A stretch of 64,000 nucleotides of DNA from Didymella arachidicola (taxonomy: Eukaryota; Ascomycota; Dothideomycetes; Pleosporales; Didymellaceae), in contig CM049995.1 in assembly GCA_016630955.3 (NCBI GenBank), positions 186,001-250,000 on the forward strand, written 5' to 3'. Below the pieces are notes generated by a model. That model was not told the origin of the DNA. It saw only the letters and a list, made by a program, of their open reading frames with translations, and made no database searches. A program made the translations under genes and the position numbers. Below are positions 10,485-19,789 of this stretch, one piece after another; within the stretch, counting starts at the first letter, position 1, and each line of letters starts with the position of its first letter.

Positions 10485-12737
10485 ATGAGTACTACCTCAG
10501 GATCCCGTGCTACCCCAAGCAACTCCAACGCATCACGCCGTACGGCTGATGACGATCTCGACATGGACGAGGAGGCAGCGGCGCCTGCCCCTACCAGTGT
10601 TTACCCAGTGGCTAAACCCGAGGCCTTTGATGGCACTCGCGACAAGCTGGAAGACTGGCTCATGAAGTTCGATCTGTTTTTCATGTTCCAAGGAGAACGC
10701 ATCCCAGAGGAGAAACGTGTCACTTTTGTGAGTACGTTTATGAAGGATCGCGCGTTCACTTGGATCAAACCCTTTATTCGCCGTTACCACAACGGAGCAA
10801 GCAACTCAGCAGACATCGACCCATGGATCGAAGACTTCGATCTGTTCAAGGAACAGATTCGCCAAGTATTTGGAGTGCACAACGAACCAACCATCGCCCG
10901 ACGCGAGATTCAGCGCATCCGACAAACTGCGTCCGCCGCCGACTACGCTGCCAAGTTTCAGCAAGTAGCTACGTTCACCGGCTGGGACGACGTTGCGTTG
11001 ATGACCATGTTCAAACAAGGCCTTAAGCCCAAGGTCAAGGAAGAGCTCATGCGGACTGCCGCAGCTACCGATACCTTCGACGCACTAGTAAACGAAGCGA
11101 TCAGTATCGACGTCAAGCTCTACGACCTTCAACAAGAATTAAGAGAGGACCCTCGTGTGCGAGTCGTGACTCAGGTCACTCGCCCACCCCAGGCTCCACG
11201 CAACCAATGGCGCAACAACAACTACCGCCGTGGTCAACGTGGTGGCCTTTACCAAGCCAACATGGGACGCCGTGTCCACAACGACACGAACAGTGGATAC
11301 TACGGTCCTGCAGCAATGGACCTCTCCAACATTAACAAAGGACCTGAACGATGGAATGAGAAAAAGAAGGGTAGTAATAACCGCGGTGATAAGTCTTCAG
11401 TGACTTGTTACGGCTGTGGCAAGCCAGGCCACTACGCCCGCGACTGTCGCATGAAGAACAAAGTAACCAGGCAGCTGAACATGCTGGCTCATGACGACAG
11501 CGGCGACCAAGAGTGGGAGGTCGTTACTAATGAGATGGGACGTCTCATGGAAGGCCCCACTTCCGGACTCGACAATGACTACATCGAGGAGTCCGATGAG
11601 GATGCTCCAAGCAAGCAAATCCGGTCACCAACACCCTACCCTAAAATGGAATGGATCGACAACGATCCCCGCCGATACCATGTGGTAGAGTGCGATACCA
11701 AGGACGGCAACATTATTGTCGGCAAACGATACTACGATTCCTTTTTCCGGCTCAACGACAAGTACTATTCAAAGGAAGGGAAACGTTTAATTGTATGCGA
11801 CAGAGCGCAACATAGTCAGGACATGATGGTCTCGCGCGACCAATCCACCCAGACTCCTGCTTTCCGAGAACCCAAAGCACCAACGATAAACTTGACCATC
11901 GTCAACAACATCCCAGAGCACAAGGGAGAAGCGTCCTCCGTCACTATTCAGACACCAAGCCTACAGGATGTCGAGTCTGTCCGTGATTGGATGACGGAAG
12001 AAAATATTCAACGGTCAAGACGGTACTTGCTCGGTGACCCCGAAGCACTTGAGAGATTCGACCAACAGGTAGCCAACGCACAGAAAACCAACAAGGAATG
12101 GCACACGGAAGACTTCATCCGTTGGAAAGAAAGCAACTCCGCAACTCAGCAACAGCTGGACGACTACAACTTATACGCTCGAAGTCGAGACGAACCCGAC
12201 TTCGACCGACAGCCCGCTTTGCCAACGTCGAGCTATACGTCGAAGCTGTTCCAGGATATTCGAAACCCGTACCATTCTCGACTACCACCTACGCAGTGCT
12301 ACCACGAAGCCTGCGAAGACCACAGACAGTACAAACTGGACAGTGAATGGTTTCCGAGTAAGCCCGAGGGCTGCGAGGAATACTGGTGGGAATGTATGGA
12401 TACGTATTGCGCAGAACACTTGTGGGATAAGCGCACGAATCTCCACTTTCCAGGAATTGAATGTGTGGAAGACATATTCAACATGCACATGGTACAAAAC
12501 GAAATGTGCTACGGCCACGAATGGGCTGAGTGTTTCCATCCGAAGTGCAGGAACCACGAGACACTAAAACGCCTGAGCGGTTTTATGCCCCAGGACGAGT
12601 CTTTTTTAGACATATGGCAAACAGACGCCAAGGACGACCTGGACGAGAGCTTTCACTCAACACAGTCCAGGGCTACCGGAATCGACGTCAGGATTCCAAT
12701 GAGGCCCAGTCCCTCATCAAATTCCCTGTCGTGCTAG
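10485..12737 (+). CDS. Gag with extended Cys/His-rich C-terminus
   Basis: Structural protein of the chromovirus particle. From the ATG at 10485 it is 750 aa, long for a Ty3-type Gag. The N-terminal third is a retrotransposon capsid region (IKPFIRRY, DLFKEQIRQVFG). A basic Arg/Asn-rich stretch and a CCHC knuckle (CYGCGKPGHYARDC, near 305-318) follow. The extra 430 residues contain an acidic region and three copies of the pattern C-x4-C-x2-H at about 605, 637 and 683. An upstream in-frame TTG at 10470 lies in the putative primer site and is not taken as the start. The last 130 nt after the frameshift site are used only by unshifted ribosomes. Confidence 0.92.
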   Translation: MSTTSGSRATPSNSNASRRTADDDLDMDEEAAAPAPTSVYPVAKPEAFDGTRDKLEDWLMKFDLFFMFQGERIPEEKRVTFVSTFMKDRAFTWIKPFIRRYHNGASNSADIDPWIEDFDLFKEQIRQVFGVHNEPTIARREIQRIRQTASAADYAAKFQQVATFTGWDDVALMTMFKQGLKPKVKEELMRTAAATDTFDALVNEAISIDVKLYDLQQELREDPRVRVVTQVTRPPQAPRNQWRNNNYRRGQRGGLYQANMGRRVHNDTNSGYYGPAAMDLSNINKGPERWNEKKKGSNNRGDKSSVTCYGCGKPGHYARDCRMKNKVTRQLNMLAHDDSGDQEWEVVTNEMGRLMEGPTSGLDNDYIEESDEDAPSKQIRSPTPYPKMEWIDNDPRRYHVVECDTKDGNIIVGKRYYDSFFRLNDKYYSKEGKRLIVCDRAQHSQDMMVSRDQSTQTPAFREPKAPTINLTIVNNIPEHKGEASSVTIQTPSLQDVESVRDWMTEENIQRSRRYLLGDPEALERFDQQVANAQKTNKEWHTEDFIRWKESNSATQQQLDDYNLYARSRDEPDFDRQPALPTSSYTSKLFQDIRNPYHSRLPPTQCYHEACEDHRQYKLDSEWFPSKPEGCEEYWWECMDTYCAEHLWDKRTNLHFPGIECVEDIFNMHMVQNEMCYGHEWAECFHPKCRNHETLKRLSGFMPQDESFLDIWQTDAKDDLDESFHSTQSRATGIDVRIPMRPSPSSNSLSC
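12602..12608 (+). promoter_or_regulatory. -1 ribosomal frameshift slippery site, gag to pol
   Basis: T TTT TTA sits in the gag reading frame as codons TTT TTA, the canonical heptamer also used by HIV-1. A -1 slip moves reading from the gag frame into pol, whose next codon is AGA at 12608. It lies inside the gag/pol overlap (pol frame open from 12530, gag stop at 12737). I did not identify a defined downstream pseudoknot. Confidence 0.8.
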
Positions 12738-15700
12738 AAGGCACCAGGATGACGGCATTGTTGGACTCAGGAGCACAAAGTAACTACGTGTCTCAATCCG
12801 CTATCGCGCAAGCAGGCTTGCAGAAGCGAAGAAAGGAGGAACCATACCCTTTACGAGTAGCCAACGGAGAACCAATGCCAGGAGAGTCGACTGTGACCCA
12901 CGAAGTGGTACAGCGACGTCTGAAAGTATTCAACCACGAGGAATTGATAGACCTAGATGTTCTGGGAACGGCCGCCCACGATATCATATTAGGACTTCCT
13001 TGGTTGAGAGAGCACAATCCATGGATCGACTGGAAGAACCAGCGAATAACGCTCAAGTGTCACGGATCAGGTACACCCGGACAGCGACCCGCGCAGCTCA
13101 CGACGCAGCTGGTGGATGAGAAGGAGATCAACAACATCTCTTCGAACAAGACGCGCCAAGTTAGAGCGGTCGACCGCGCAGATACCAACCAGCCCCAGGA
13201 TCACAAAGCGACGGTTAAGGAGGACAGTACAACTCCTGACATCCCGGATGAATACAGAGAGTTTACAGACCTCTTCCGCGATGAGAAGACTGCGAAAGCA
13301 CTACCGCAGCACCAAGAATGGGACCACGAGATTAAGCTCGAGCCAGGCAAGAAGCCCCCATTCGGGCCAATATACCAGATGTCGGAAAAGGAACTTGAGG
13401 AGCTGCGCAACTACCTCAAGGAGAACCTCGACAAAGGATTCATCAGAGAATCAGAATCCCCAGCAGGATTTCCCGTTCTATTCGTACCAAAGAAAGATGG
13501 CAAGTTACGACCTTGCATCGATTACCGAAAGCTCAACGATATCACGATCAAAAATCGTTACCCGCTACCGAACATCAGCGAACTTCAGGATCGGTTAGCC
13601 GGAGCACAGTACTTCACTGCGTTAGACCTAAGAGGAGCATACAACCTCATCCGCATGAAGGAGGGCGAAGAATGGAAGACGGCGTTTAGAACCCGTTATG
13701 GTCATTACGAGTATTTGGTCATGCCGTTCGGGCTCACCAACGCACCAGCGACATGTCAAGCCCTAATCAACAACGTGCTAAGGGCACACTTGGACATTAC
13801 CGTGGTGGCGTACCTCGATGACATCCTAGTGTACAGCAAAACACTAGAAGAGCATGTCGAACACGTACGACAAGTGCTTGCCTGCCTAGGAGCAGCGCAC
13901 CTACGCTTGAAACCCGAGAAGTGCGAGTGGCACAAGGAGGAAGTCGAATTCCTAGGGTTTGTAGTGGGACGATATGGAGTCAAGATGAGCCAAGCAAAGA
14001 TTCAGGTTGTAAAAGATTGGCCAACACCCAAAACCGTTAAGAACATCCAAGAGTTCCTTGGGTTTGTCAACTTCAACCGACGCTTCATCAAGGATTACTC
14101 CACGAAGGCCTTGCCGCTTACGAAACTTACGCGGAAGGACACACCCTTCAAGTGGGGCGAGGATCAGGACAAAGCTTTCGAAACACTAAAGCAAGCTTGT
14201 GTAGATCCACCCACATTGGTTACATTCAGGAGCGGAGAGCCGCTGCGAATGGAAACAGATGCCTCAGATTTGGCATTAGGAGCATGCATTACACAAGAAC
14301 GAGATGGTCAATGGCACCCGATTGCCTACTACTCACGCAAGTTCTCAGGACCCGAAGAACGATACGACGTACACGACAAAGAACTACTCGCGATCGTATC
14401 TGCCCTAGAACATTGGCGAGTCTACGCTGAAAGTTGTTCGGAACTTACGATCTACACGGATCACAAAAACCTGGTACATTTCACGACAACAAAGGTATTG
14501 AACAGACGACAAGTACGATGGTCCGAGACCCTCGGACAATACAAGTTCAAGATCCTCTATACACCAGGAAAGGACAACGGTAGAGCCGACGCACTCAGCC
14601 GACGACACGACCTCGCAGGATCCAAGACGATCAACGAATCGGCGATTCTTGGCGTTAATAGCGACGGATCGTTAGGACCATCCCAGCAGCTCAACAATAT
14701 GATGCTAGTACGCCAAGAGCATCATGTACCATCACAGGTACCAGAGGAACTGGAGGAAGAAGTCATAAGCAGTCACCACGATGACCCGCTTCATGGACAC
14801 CCCGGTATCACCAGAACAATGGAACTCATCAAGAGACATTACGAGTTCCCGAACATGCGCGACAAGGTCGCCAAGTTCATCAAGAATTGCGTAAGCTGTC
14901 AGCAGAACAAACACAGCACGCACGCCAAGTATGGAGAAGCACAGGCAATGGAGCCGCCAACGGCACCATGGACGAACATTACGATGGACTTCGTTACACA
15001 GCTACCTGTCTCCAAAGATCCTGTAACAGGATACACCTACGACTCAATCTTCGTTGTAGTTGATCGATTCACGAAAGCCGCTGAGTTTGTGCCTTTCCGC
15101 CACAGCTACACTGCAGAGCAGCTCGCACGAGTGTACTTGGATAGGATTGTTCGACACCACGGCATTTCCGAATCAATCATCAGCGATAGAGACAAGTTGT
15201 TTACATCGAACTATTGGACCACGCTGTTAGCAGCTATTGGTACTAAGAAAAAACTGTCAACCGCGTATCATCCGCAGACGGATGGCCAAACAGAACGCGT
15301 GAACCAAACAATGGAGACGTACCTCCGCATCTACTGCAACCAGCAGCAAGACAACTGGGTTTCACTGCTGCCTATGGCACAAATCGCGTACAACAACAAA
15401 TTGTCGGAAGCAACAGGCGTAACGCCGTTCTTTGCAAACCACGGGAGACACCCAAATCTCTTTACCAGATCATTGGACAGTAACATTCAAACGGAATCAG
15501 CGATTAACTCAGTCGAAGCACTGAAGGAAGTACACAGAAAATCGCTCGATAACATCGCCAAAGCTCAGTCACAGAGCATCTTTTATGTTAACAAGAAACG
15601 AAAAACGGCGCCTCTGCTAAAGGAGGGGGATAAAGTGTATCTCCTTACGAAAAACCTACGCACACGGCGACCAACGAAAAAACTGGACAAAGTCAAGGTC

Positions 15701-16108
15701 GGACCATTTTTCATTTCCCAACAAATCAGCTCAGTCAACTACCGACTTGCGCTGCCTAAGGACGCAAAGATCCATCCAGTGTTCCACATCTCGCTGTTGG
15801 AACCAGCCGACCCCAGAACGCCAATCCAGAAAGACTTTCACTACCAGGCAGACGGCCAGGACGAGTGGGAAGTCGAGAAAGTAATCAAACATCGAAAAAC
15901 CAAAGAAAACAACGAATACCTAGTCAAGTGGTTAGGATACCCGGACTCGGAAAACACGTGGGAACCAGAAGCAAACCTCACGAACTGCCGCCAGTTGCTG
16001 ACGCAGTATCGAAATTCTGTGGCCAGTACGGCACAGGATCCACAGGGTTTCCAGCAAGAAAGTCAACAAAGAGTTGGTCAGACGAGAGACCAAAGGAAGA
16101 ATCGTTAG
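12608..16108 (+). CDS. Pol polyprotein: protease, RT, RNase H, integrase, chromodomain
   Basis: Expressed as a Gag-Pol fusion by -1 frameshift; about 1166 aa after the slip. In order: aspartic protease (DSGAQSN), reverse transcriptase (YLDDILVYS), RNase H (METDASDLALGA), integrase with an HHCC zinc-binding region (HHDDPLHGHPG ... CVSCQQNK) and catalytic acids at MDFVTQLP, SDRDKLF and the DGQTERVNQ helix. The C-terminal chromodomain (EWEVEKVIKHR, YLVKWLGYPDSENTWEP) defines the chromovirus clade and would target integration to marked chromatin. No premature stop or frameshift. Its last 131 nt overlap the antisense Zn2Cys6 ORF. Confidence 0.96.
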   Translation, partial: RHMANRRQGRPGRELSLNTVQGYRNRRQDSNEAQSLIKFPVVLEGTRMTALLDSGAQSNYVSQSAIAQAGLQKRRKEEPYPLRVANGEPMPGESTVTHEVVQRRLKVFNHEELIDLDVLGTAAHDIILGLPWLREHNPWIDWKNQRITLKCHGSGTPGQRPAQLTTQLVDEKEINNISSNKTRQVRAVDRADTNQPQDHKATVKEDSTTPDIPDEYREFTDLFRDEKTAKALPQHQEWDHEIKLEPGKKPPFGPIYQMSEKELEELRNYLKENLDKGFIRESESPAGFPVLFVPKKDGKLRPCIDYRKLNDITIKNRYPLPNISELQDRLAGAQYFTALDLRGAYNLIRMKEGEEWKTAFRTRYGHYEYLVMPFGLTNAPATCQALINNVLRAHLDITVVAYLDDILVYSKTLEEHVEHVRQVLACLGAAHLRLKPEKCEWHKEEVEFLGFVVGRYGVKMSQAKIQVVKDWPTPKTVKNIQEFLGFVNFNRRFIKDYSTKALPLTKLTRKDTPFKWGEDQDKAFETLKQACVDPPTLVTFRSGEPLRMETDASDLALGACITQERDGQWHPIAYYSRKFSGPEERYDVHDKELLAIVSALEHWRVYAESCSELTIYTDHKNLVHFTTTKVLNRRQVRWSETLGQYKFKILYTPGKDNGRADALSRRHDLAGSKTINESAILGVNSDGSLGPSQQLNNMMLVRQEHHVPSQVPEELEEEVISSHHDDPLHGHPGITRTMELIKRHYEFPNMRDKVAKFIKNCVSCQQNKHSTHAKYGEAQAMEPPTAPWTNITMDFVTQLPVSKDPVTGYTYDSIFVVVDRFTKAAEFVPFRHSYTAEQLARVYLDRIVRHHGISESIISDRDKLFTSNYWTTLLAAIGTKKKLSTAYHPQTDGQTERVNQTMETYLRIYCNQQQDNWVSLLPMAQIAYNNKLSEATGVTPFFANHGRHPNLFTRSLDSNIQTESAINSVEALKEVHRKSLDNIAKAQSQSIFYVNKKRKTAPLLKEGDKVYLLTKNLRTRRPTKKLDKVKVGPFFISQQISSVNYRLALPKDAKIHPVFHISLLEPADPRTPIQKDFHYQADGQDEWEVEKVIKHRKTKENNEYLVKWLGYPDSENTWEPEANLTNCRQLLTQYRNSVASTAQDPQGFQQESQQRVGQTRDQRKNR

Positions 16109-16574
16109 CCTGTAACCAGCCAGGATCAGCCCAAGGGACGGAGACAAGGGGGCCGGTAGCGGTACTCGAACTTTCCGCCTCTTGCGCCTGATCTTGCGCC
16201 TTCAACATCGCCAGGTCACGACGTGCAAATTGACGCTCACGACTCTCGAGCTCCAACAACTCACGCTTCGCGCGAGCCGTCGCCTCTTCGAAACGAGCAA
16301 GCTCGAGTCGCTTCTCTTCCTTCTCCTTCTCAACTTTCTCCCATTCTTCTTCAGGAACAAACAGACTACACTCTGCTTTCACAGAGATGCAGCCAGCACA
16401 TCGACCAGTAGCGGTATCGACAAAGCACCGAAAATTCTTTTGTTCACATCTTTCACAACGAAACGCCATTTCCAACGAACGATCCTGGATACGACGCGCA
16501 CGGGCACGACGCTGCTCGGTGGACGACTGAGAACGCGGGGCTCGGAGCTTTCGTGTTCCGGATTCCTTCGGCAT
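15978..16574 (-). CDS. Antisense ORF with a Zn2Cys6 cluster and coiled coil
   Basis: 198-codon ORF from an ATG, on the strand opposite gag-pol, between the pol end and the 3' LTR; only its last 43 or so codons overlap pol. Residues about 40-75 match C-x2-C-x6-C-x8-C-x2-C-x6-C exactly, the GAL4-type binuclear zinc cluster spacing. An Arg-rich N-terminus precedes it, and a long Glu/Lys/Arg-rich predicted coiled coil (about 80-125) follows, the usual order in fungal Zn2Cys6 regulators. A TATA-like CTTATAAG (16622-16629) lies about 50 nt upstream of the ATG on this strand. I infer a possible transcription factor expressed antisense. Expression is unproven; chance is unlikely but possible. Confidence 0.65.
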   Translation of the reverse strand: MPKESGTRKLRAPRSQSSTEQRRARARRIQDRSLEMAFRCERCEQKNFRCFVDTATGRCAGCISVKAECSLFVPEEEWEKVEKEKEEKRLELARFEEATARAKRELLELESRERQFARRDLAMLKAQDQAQEAESSSTATGPLVSVPWADPGWLQANDSSFGLSSDQLFVDFLAGNPVDPVPYWPQNFDTASATGGSS

Positions 16575-16688
16575 GGTTAGGGAGGCTATGGAACTTCATA
16601 AGAAGCGACCTACGAACAGTACTTATAAGAGAGAGACCTACCCTGCGACCCACGGCACGGATAAACAATATATCGAGGACGATATGCT

Positions 16689-16701
16689 GGAAGGGGGGAG
16701 G
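16689..16701 (+). promoter_or_regulatory. Polypurine tract
   Basis: A 13-nt purine run with six consecutive G, ending 3 nt before the 3' LTR, in the expected position for plus-strand priming in Ty3-type reverse transcription. Confidence 0.8.
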
Positions 16702-16704
16702 TAG

Positions 16705-17173
16705 TGTTACGATCTCTGAAGGAAACAAGGTACTGATGGGAAGCGGGGCAAGCGCTTGGATGACAGCGTGTCACGTGTCACGTGACATGCGTCGACATCC
16801 CGCCAAGAAGCGCCATCCCAAGAATCACAGGATGCCACCACATCCCGGGAAGACAATGCATCCCGAGTTACAAGGGAACAAGGCGCATTAAGGGATACTC
16901 TAGCTTTCCTACTAAGTATATATTCTAGTAGGAACACAACTCTTACAGTGTGTGTTCAACCTAAGTTATCAAGTTTGTCTTTGGATCTCAAAACCAACCT
17001 TCGAGCTAGACAGTCTACTCTGTACTACTCATCGTTACCCTGCTCTCAAGACTGACAGATCGTATCTGTACACCTTATTGCAACCGACCCCTTCGGCTTC
17101 CTGTCACCGTACTCATCCCCGAGAACCAATAGAATTAGTGCTTACGAGCTTTGCTTAAAGTACGACTTCAACA
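16705..17173 (+). repeat. 3' LTR
   Basis: 469 bp, no difference from the 5' LTR that I can find by eye. It is followed by the second CTCAC of the target duplication. Identity of the LTRs implies recent insertion. Confidence 0.96.
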
Positions 17174-17604
17174 CTCACGGGCGAGCGAGCCAACGGGCGA
17201 GCGAGCCACTAGAATTAACTAGGGAAAATCCAAAATGCAGGGGTCTATATATCTAGATCTACTTAATAGAATCTTCTAAAAATTTTATAACTAGGCTGCA
17301 CCTATATAAACATGTGTATTTTAGAATTTAGAGTAGCTAGGCCTAAAAGGGAAATAGTTATTAAGGTTTTTAAAAAGTACGCTAAAATCCTCTAGTAAAA
17401 TAAAAAAACTTCTGCTCTATTAGGCCTAGTCCTCTAAAATTTTAAGATATTAATCTCTATATATATATTACCTAGCTATAAAACTTTTAGAAGATTTTAC
17501 CTAGTAGATCTAGAGATATAGACCCCTACATCTTTGATTTTCCCTAGTTAATTCTAGTGGCTCGCTCGCCCGTGAGGTACGTTAGTATATTTTTACTAAA
17601 ACTA

Positions 17605-18166
17605 ACGTACCTTACGGGCGAACGCCGCACACAGGCGAACGCCGCACACAGGCGAACGCCGCACCTAGTTTTACTAGGGAAAACCAAACATCTAGAGGCT
17701 AACAGCTCTAGAACTATCTTATAGAATCTTCTAAAAATTAAATATATATATCTTATATAGGTGTACTTTTAGCCTTATAAGTAGCTTAGCTCTAGCTTTT
17801 ATAGATCTAGAGGTATAGAAAAGTAGGTTTAAATAATCCCTATAATTTACTTCTTTATTAATAACTTATTATTTACTAAAGCTATACCTTTTAGATTTTA
17901 GAAACAGCTTCTTTATATACTTGCAGCTCTACTATAAAAAATTTAGAATTTAATGCCTAGTACTAGAGGAGTTATTTAGAAGTAAAAATAGAGATTTAAC
18001 TAGTAAAACTAGGTAGTCTACTTATTAATATAATCTACTTATTATAAATATATATTATATCTATCTATCTATTATTATAGGGGTATTAGTAGAGGTTAGT
18101 GTTTTAGTAGAGTTTTAGTAAAAGTAGGCAACTTGCCTATATAGGCGACTTGCCCGTAAGGTACGT
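17605..18166. mobile_element. Small inverted-repeat pogo-type element (M2)
   Basis: 562-bp element flanked by TA (17603-17604, 18167-18168) with inverted tips ACGTACCTTACGGGC. The left end carries the block GCGAACGCCGCAC three times at exact 17-bp spacing, starting 14 bp from the tip. The interior is very AT-rich and non-coding. It lies 22 bp from element M1. Confidence 0.8.
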
Positions 18167-18168
18167 TA

Positions 18169-18650
18169 TAATAATTGTAGTTAGCTGCTAAAACAGCTCT
18201 AGTTAGTTTAAGATTTCGGCCCTTACCCCTGGACGCTGTTCCCTACCTACAAAACTTGTGGCACATACCACAGCACGCGTGTATAAGGATTATGCGATCG
18301 CACTAGCAACGGCTGAATCTGAAGTTGGCTGAAGGATTGATCTCGGACGACAGCAATTTATGTACCGCATTCCAAAAGGACGTGAAAGTAGACCTTATCA
18401 GGTAGGTGGCTGAATTGTGGTCTTGCCGTAGGGTAGATCATCTTGCCCCGGCCCGCTTCTCACGTCAGACGTACTTGTCTTTTCTCATACTAGGGGCGTA
18501 TCTTAGGTCAGCCACATCCTTAGAGGAGCTGCGGAAAGATTAAGACCTTGCAAACATGCTTGGCGTACATGAGAGCCAAAGCGGCCGCAGCTGGTAGACC
18601 TCTATTAGCCTGCGACAACAACACAAGCTCCATTTGTCAGTGAGTGAACG
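18169..18650. other. Upstream region of the ToxE-like gene
   Basis: No ORF or repeat is supported. It should hold the regulator's promoter; the transposon block ends only 482 bp from its start codon. No tox-box seen. Confidence 0.4.
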
Positions 18651-19789
18651 ATGCCAGACTTGGAGAAAGAAGAGAGTCTTGAACGACGGCGGCTACAGAA
18701 TCGAATGGCCCAACGCCGATTTCGAGGTAGGTTTCTGAACATCCCACTCAAGATCCAGAAGAGAGGAGGAAAAGAAGGGCGGAAGTATCACCACAGAAAA
18801 AGAGATTAGGCTGACTCTAATCGGTGGTGGTTGTAGAAAGACACAGCAAAAAGAAAAACCAAGAATGGAATGAGTACACAGTGAGAAGTACCTCGAATCA
18901 GGAGTTGGAAGTATTGGAGGCCACAACAACGGGACAGCCCGCACCACATGAGGAGCATGCACTATTGAGTCCGTTTCACGCACATCCGCAATCTTCGGCC
19001 CTTGACTTCAGCGTCCACATCAACAGCGATCTGGACTGCGACCTGTTTGGGGACGAGGAGCTGCTTCATGAGATGGACCTGTCGGCGTTGGAGTTCCCTG
19101 CTACCCTTGACACGGATGAAACGAACCAGCTATCAATCATAGCCACCAGCAGACAGGACAGTTTCATGCCGAGTCCAGTTACCGCTTCAGGAACCAGACA
19201 TATGTCTTTACCCTTGACTCCCCAGACGGACACCAGCACCCAATCAAGAAGCTCAGCCACCAACAGCATCATGGGTCAGTGGCCGTGCTCCCCAGCATCG
19301 TCCACATCGCAGTCCCTGTTTACCAATCCAAACACAACTAACACCGCACCTACTTCCACCACCATGTCCGAGAGCTGGCACGGCCCCCTCCACATCGCCG
19401 CCCGCAACGGCAACAACCGCATCACGCAACTCCTCGTGCCGCACGTACTCGACAGCAACGAAAAAGATAGCGACGGCCACACACCACTAATGCTAGCCGT
19501 AATCGGTGGCCACGAAGATGTAGTCAGCACGCTACTACGGCACGGTGCACGCGTAGCCGACACAGACCCTGAGCAACGCACTGCCCTGCATCTAGCCGTG
19601 CTCCATCGGCGCGCCGATCTACTGCACACCTTGCTCGCAGAGTGTTCGCGCGACTCGGGCACCGTCAATGCGTACGACGCGAGCGGTATGACACCGCTTC
19701 ATCTAGCTATTGATTTGGACTTCGCGCCTGGTGTTCAGTCGCTGCTGATGGTTGGTGCGGATGTCGCGAGTAAGGCACGGAGGAAGTGA
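18651..19789 (+). CDS. ToxE-like (bANK) transcription factor: bZIP basic region plus ankyrin repeats
   Basis: Predicted pathway-specific regulator, nuclear, about 342 aa in two exons (18651-18726, 18837-19789). The intron falls inside the basic region, and joining it restores LQNRMAQRRFRERHSKKK, a clear bZIP-type DNA-contact region near residues 12-32. No leucine zipper follows. The C-terminal 135 residues are about four ankyrin repeats (GPLHIAARNGN, GHTPLMLAVIGGHEDVV, RTALHLAVLHRRADLL, GMTPLHLAIDL). This combination is known from TOXE, which controls the HC-toxin genes of Cochliobolus carbonum, and from similar regulators in other Pleosporales clusters. Same orientation as PKS-B, 1.1 kb upstream of it. 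I infer it controls both PKSs and the hydrolase. Confidence 0.92.

Larger units (their letters stand above)
9999..17173 (+). mobile_element. Intact Ty3 chromovirus LTR retrotransposon
   Basis: A 7175-bp element with 469-bp LTRs that look identical, beginning TGTTACGATC and ending TTCAACA. It is flanked by the 5-bp target duplication CTCAC (9994-9998 and 17174-17178). Order: LTR, gag, pol in the -1 frame with protease, RT, RNase H, integrase and chromodomain, antisense ORF, polypurine tract, LTR. None of its ORFs has a premature stop, unlike every other autonomous element in the window, so it inserted recently and escaped RIP. It landed 11 bp inside element M1, between the two halves of the PKS cluster. 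A RIP-damaged relative lies at 60608-62473. Confidence 0.97.
9988..17582. mobile_element. Small inverted-repeat pogo-type element (M1), split by the Ty3 insertion
   Basis: TA dinucleotides at 9986-9987 and 17583-17584 flank matching inverted ends beginning ACGTACCTCACGGGCGAG. Without the Ty3 element and one copy of its target duplication, M1 is about 415 bp (9988-9998 plus 17179-17582). The arms stay complementary well beyond the tip, making a fold-back structure with no coding capacity. The left arm carries the block GCGAGCGAGCCA twice, 16 bp apart; the right arm carries it once. TA duplication and ends match the larger pogo/Fot1 elements at 47-64 kb, so M1 is probably a non-autonomous derivative moved by a related transposase. 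Confidence 0.85.

Noticed and set aside
16182..16891. Plus-strand ORFs opposite the Zn2Cys6 ORF and into the 3' LTR
   Set aside because: No motifs, low complexity and run into the LTR; they read as shadows.
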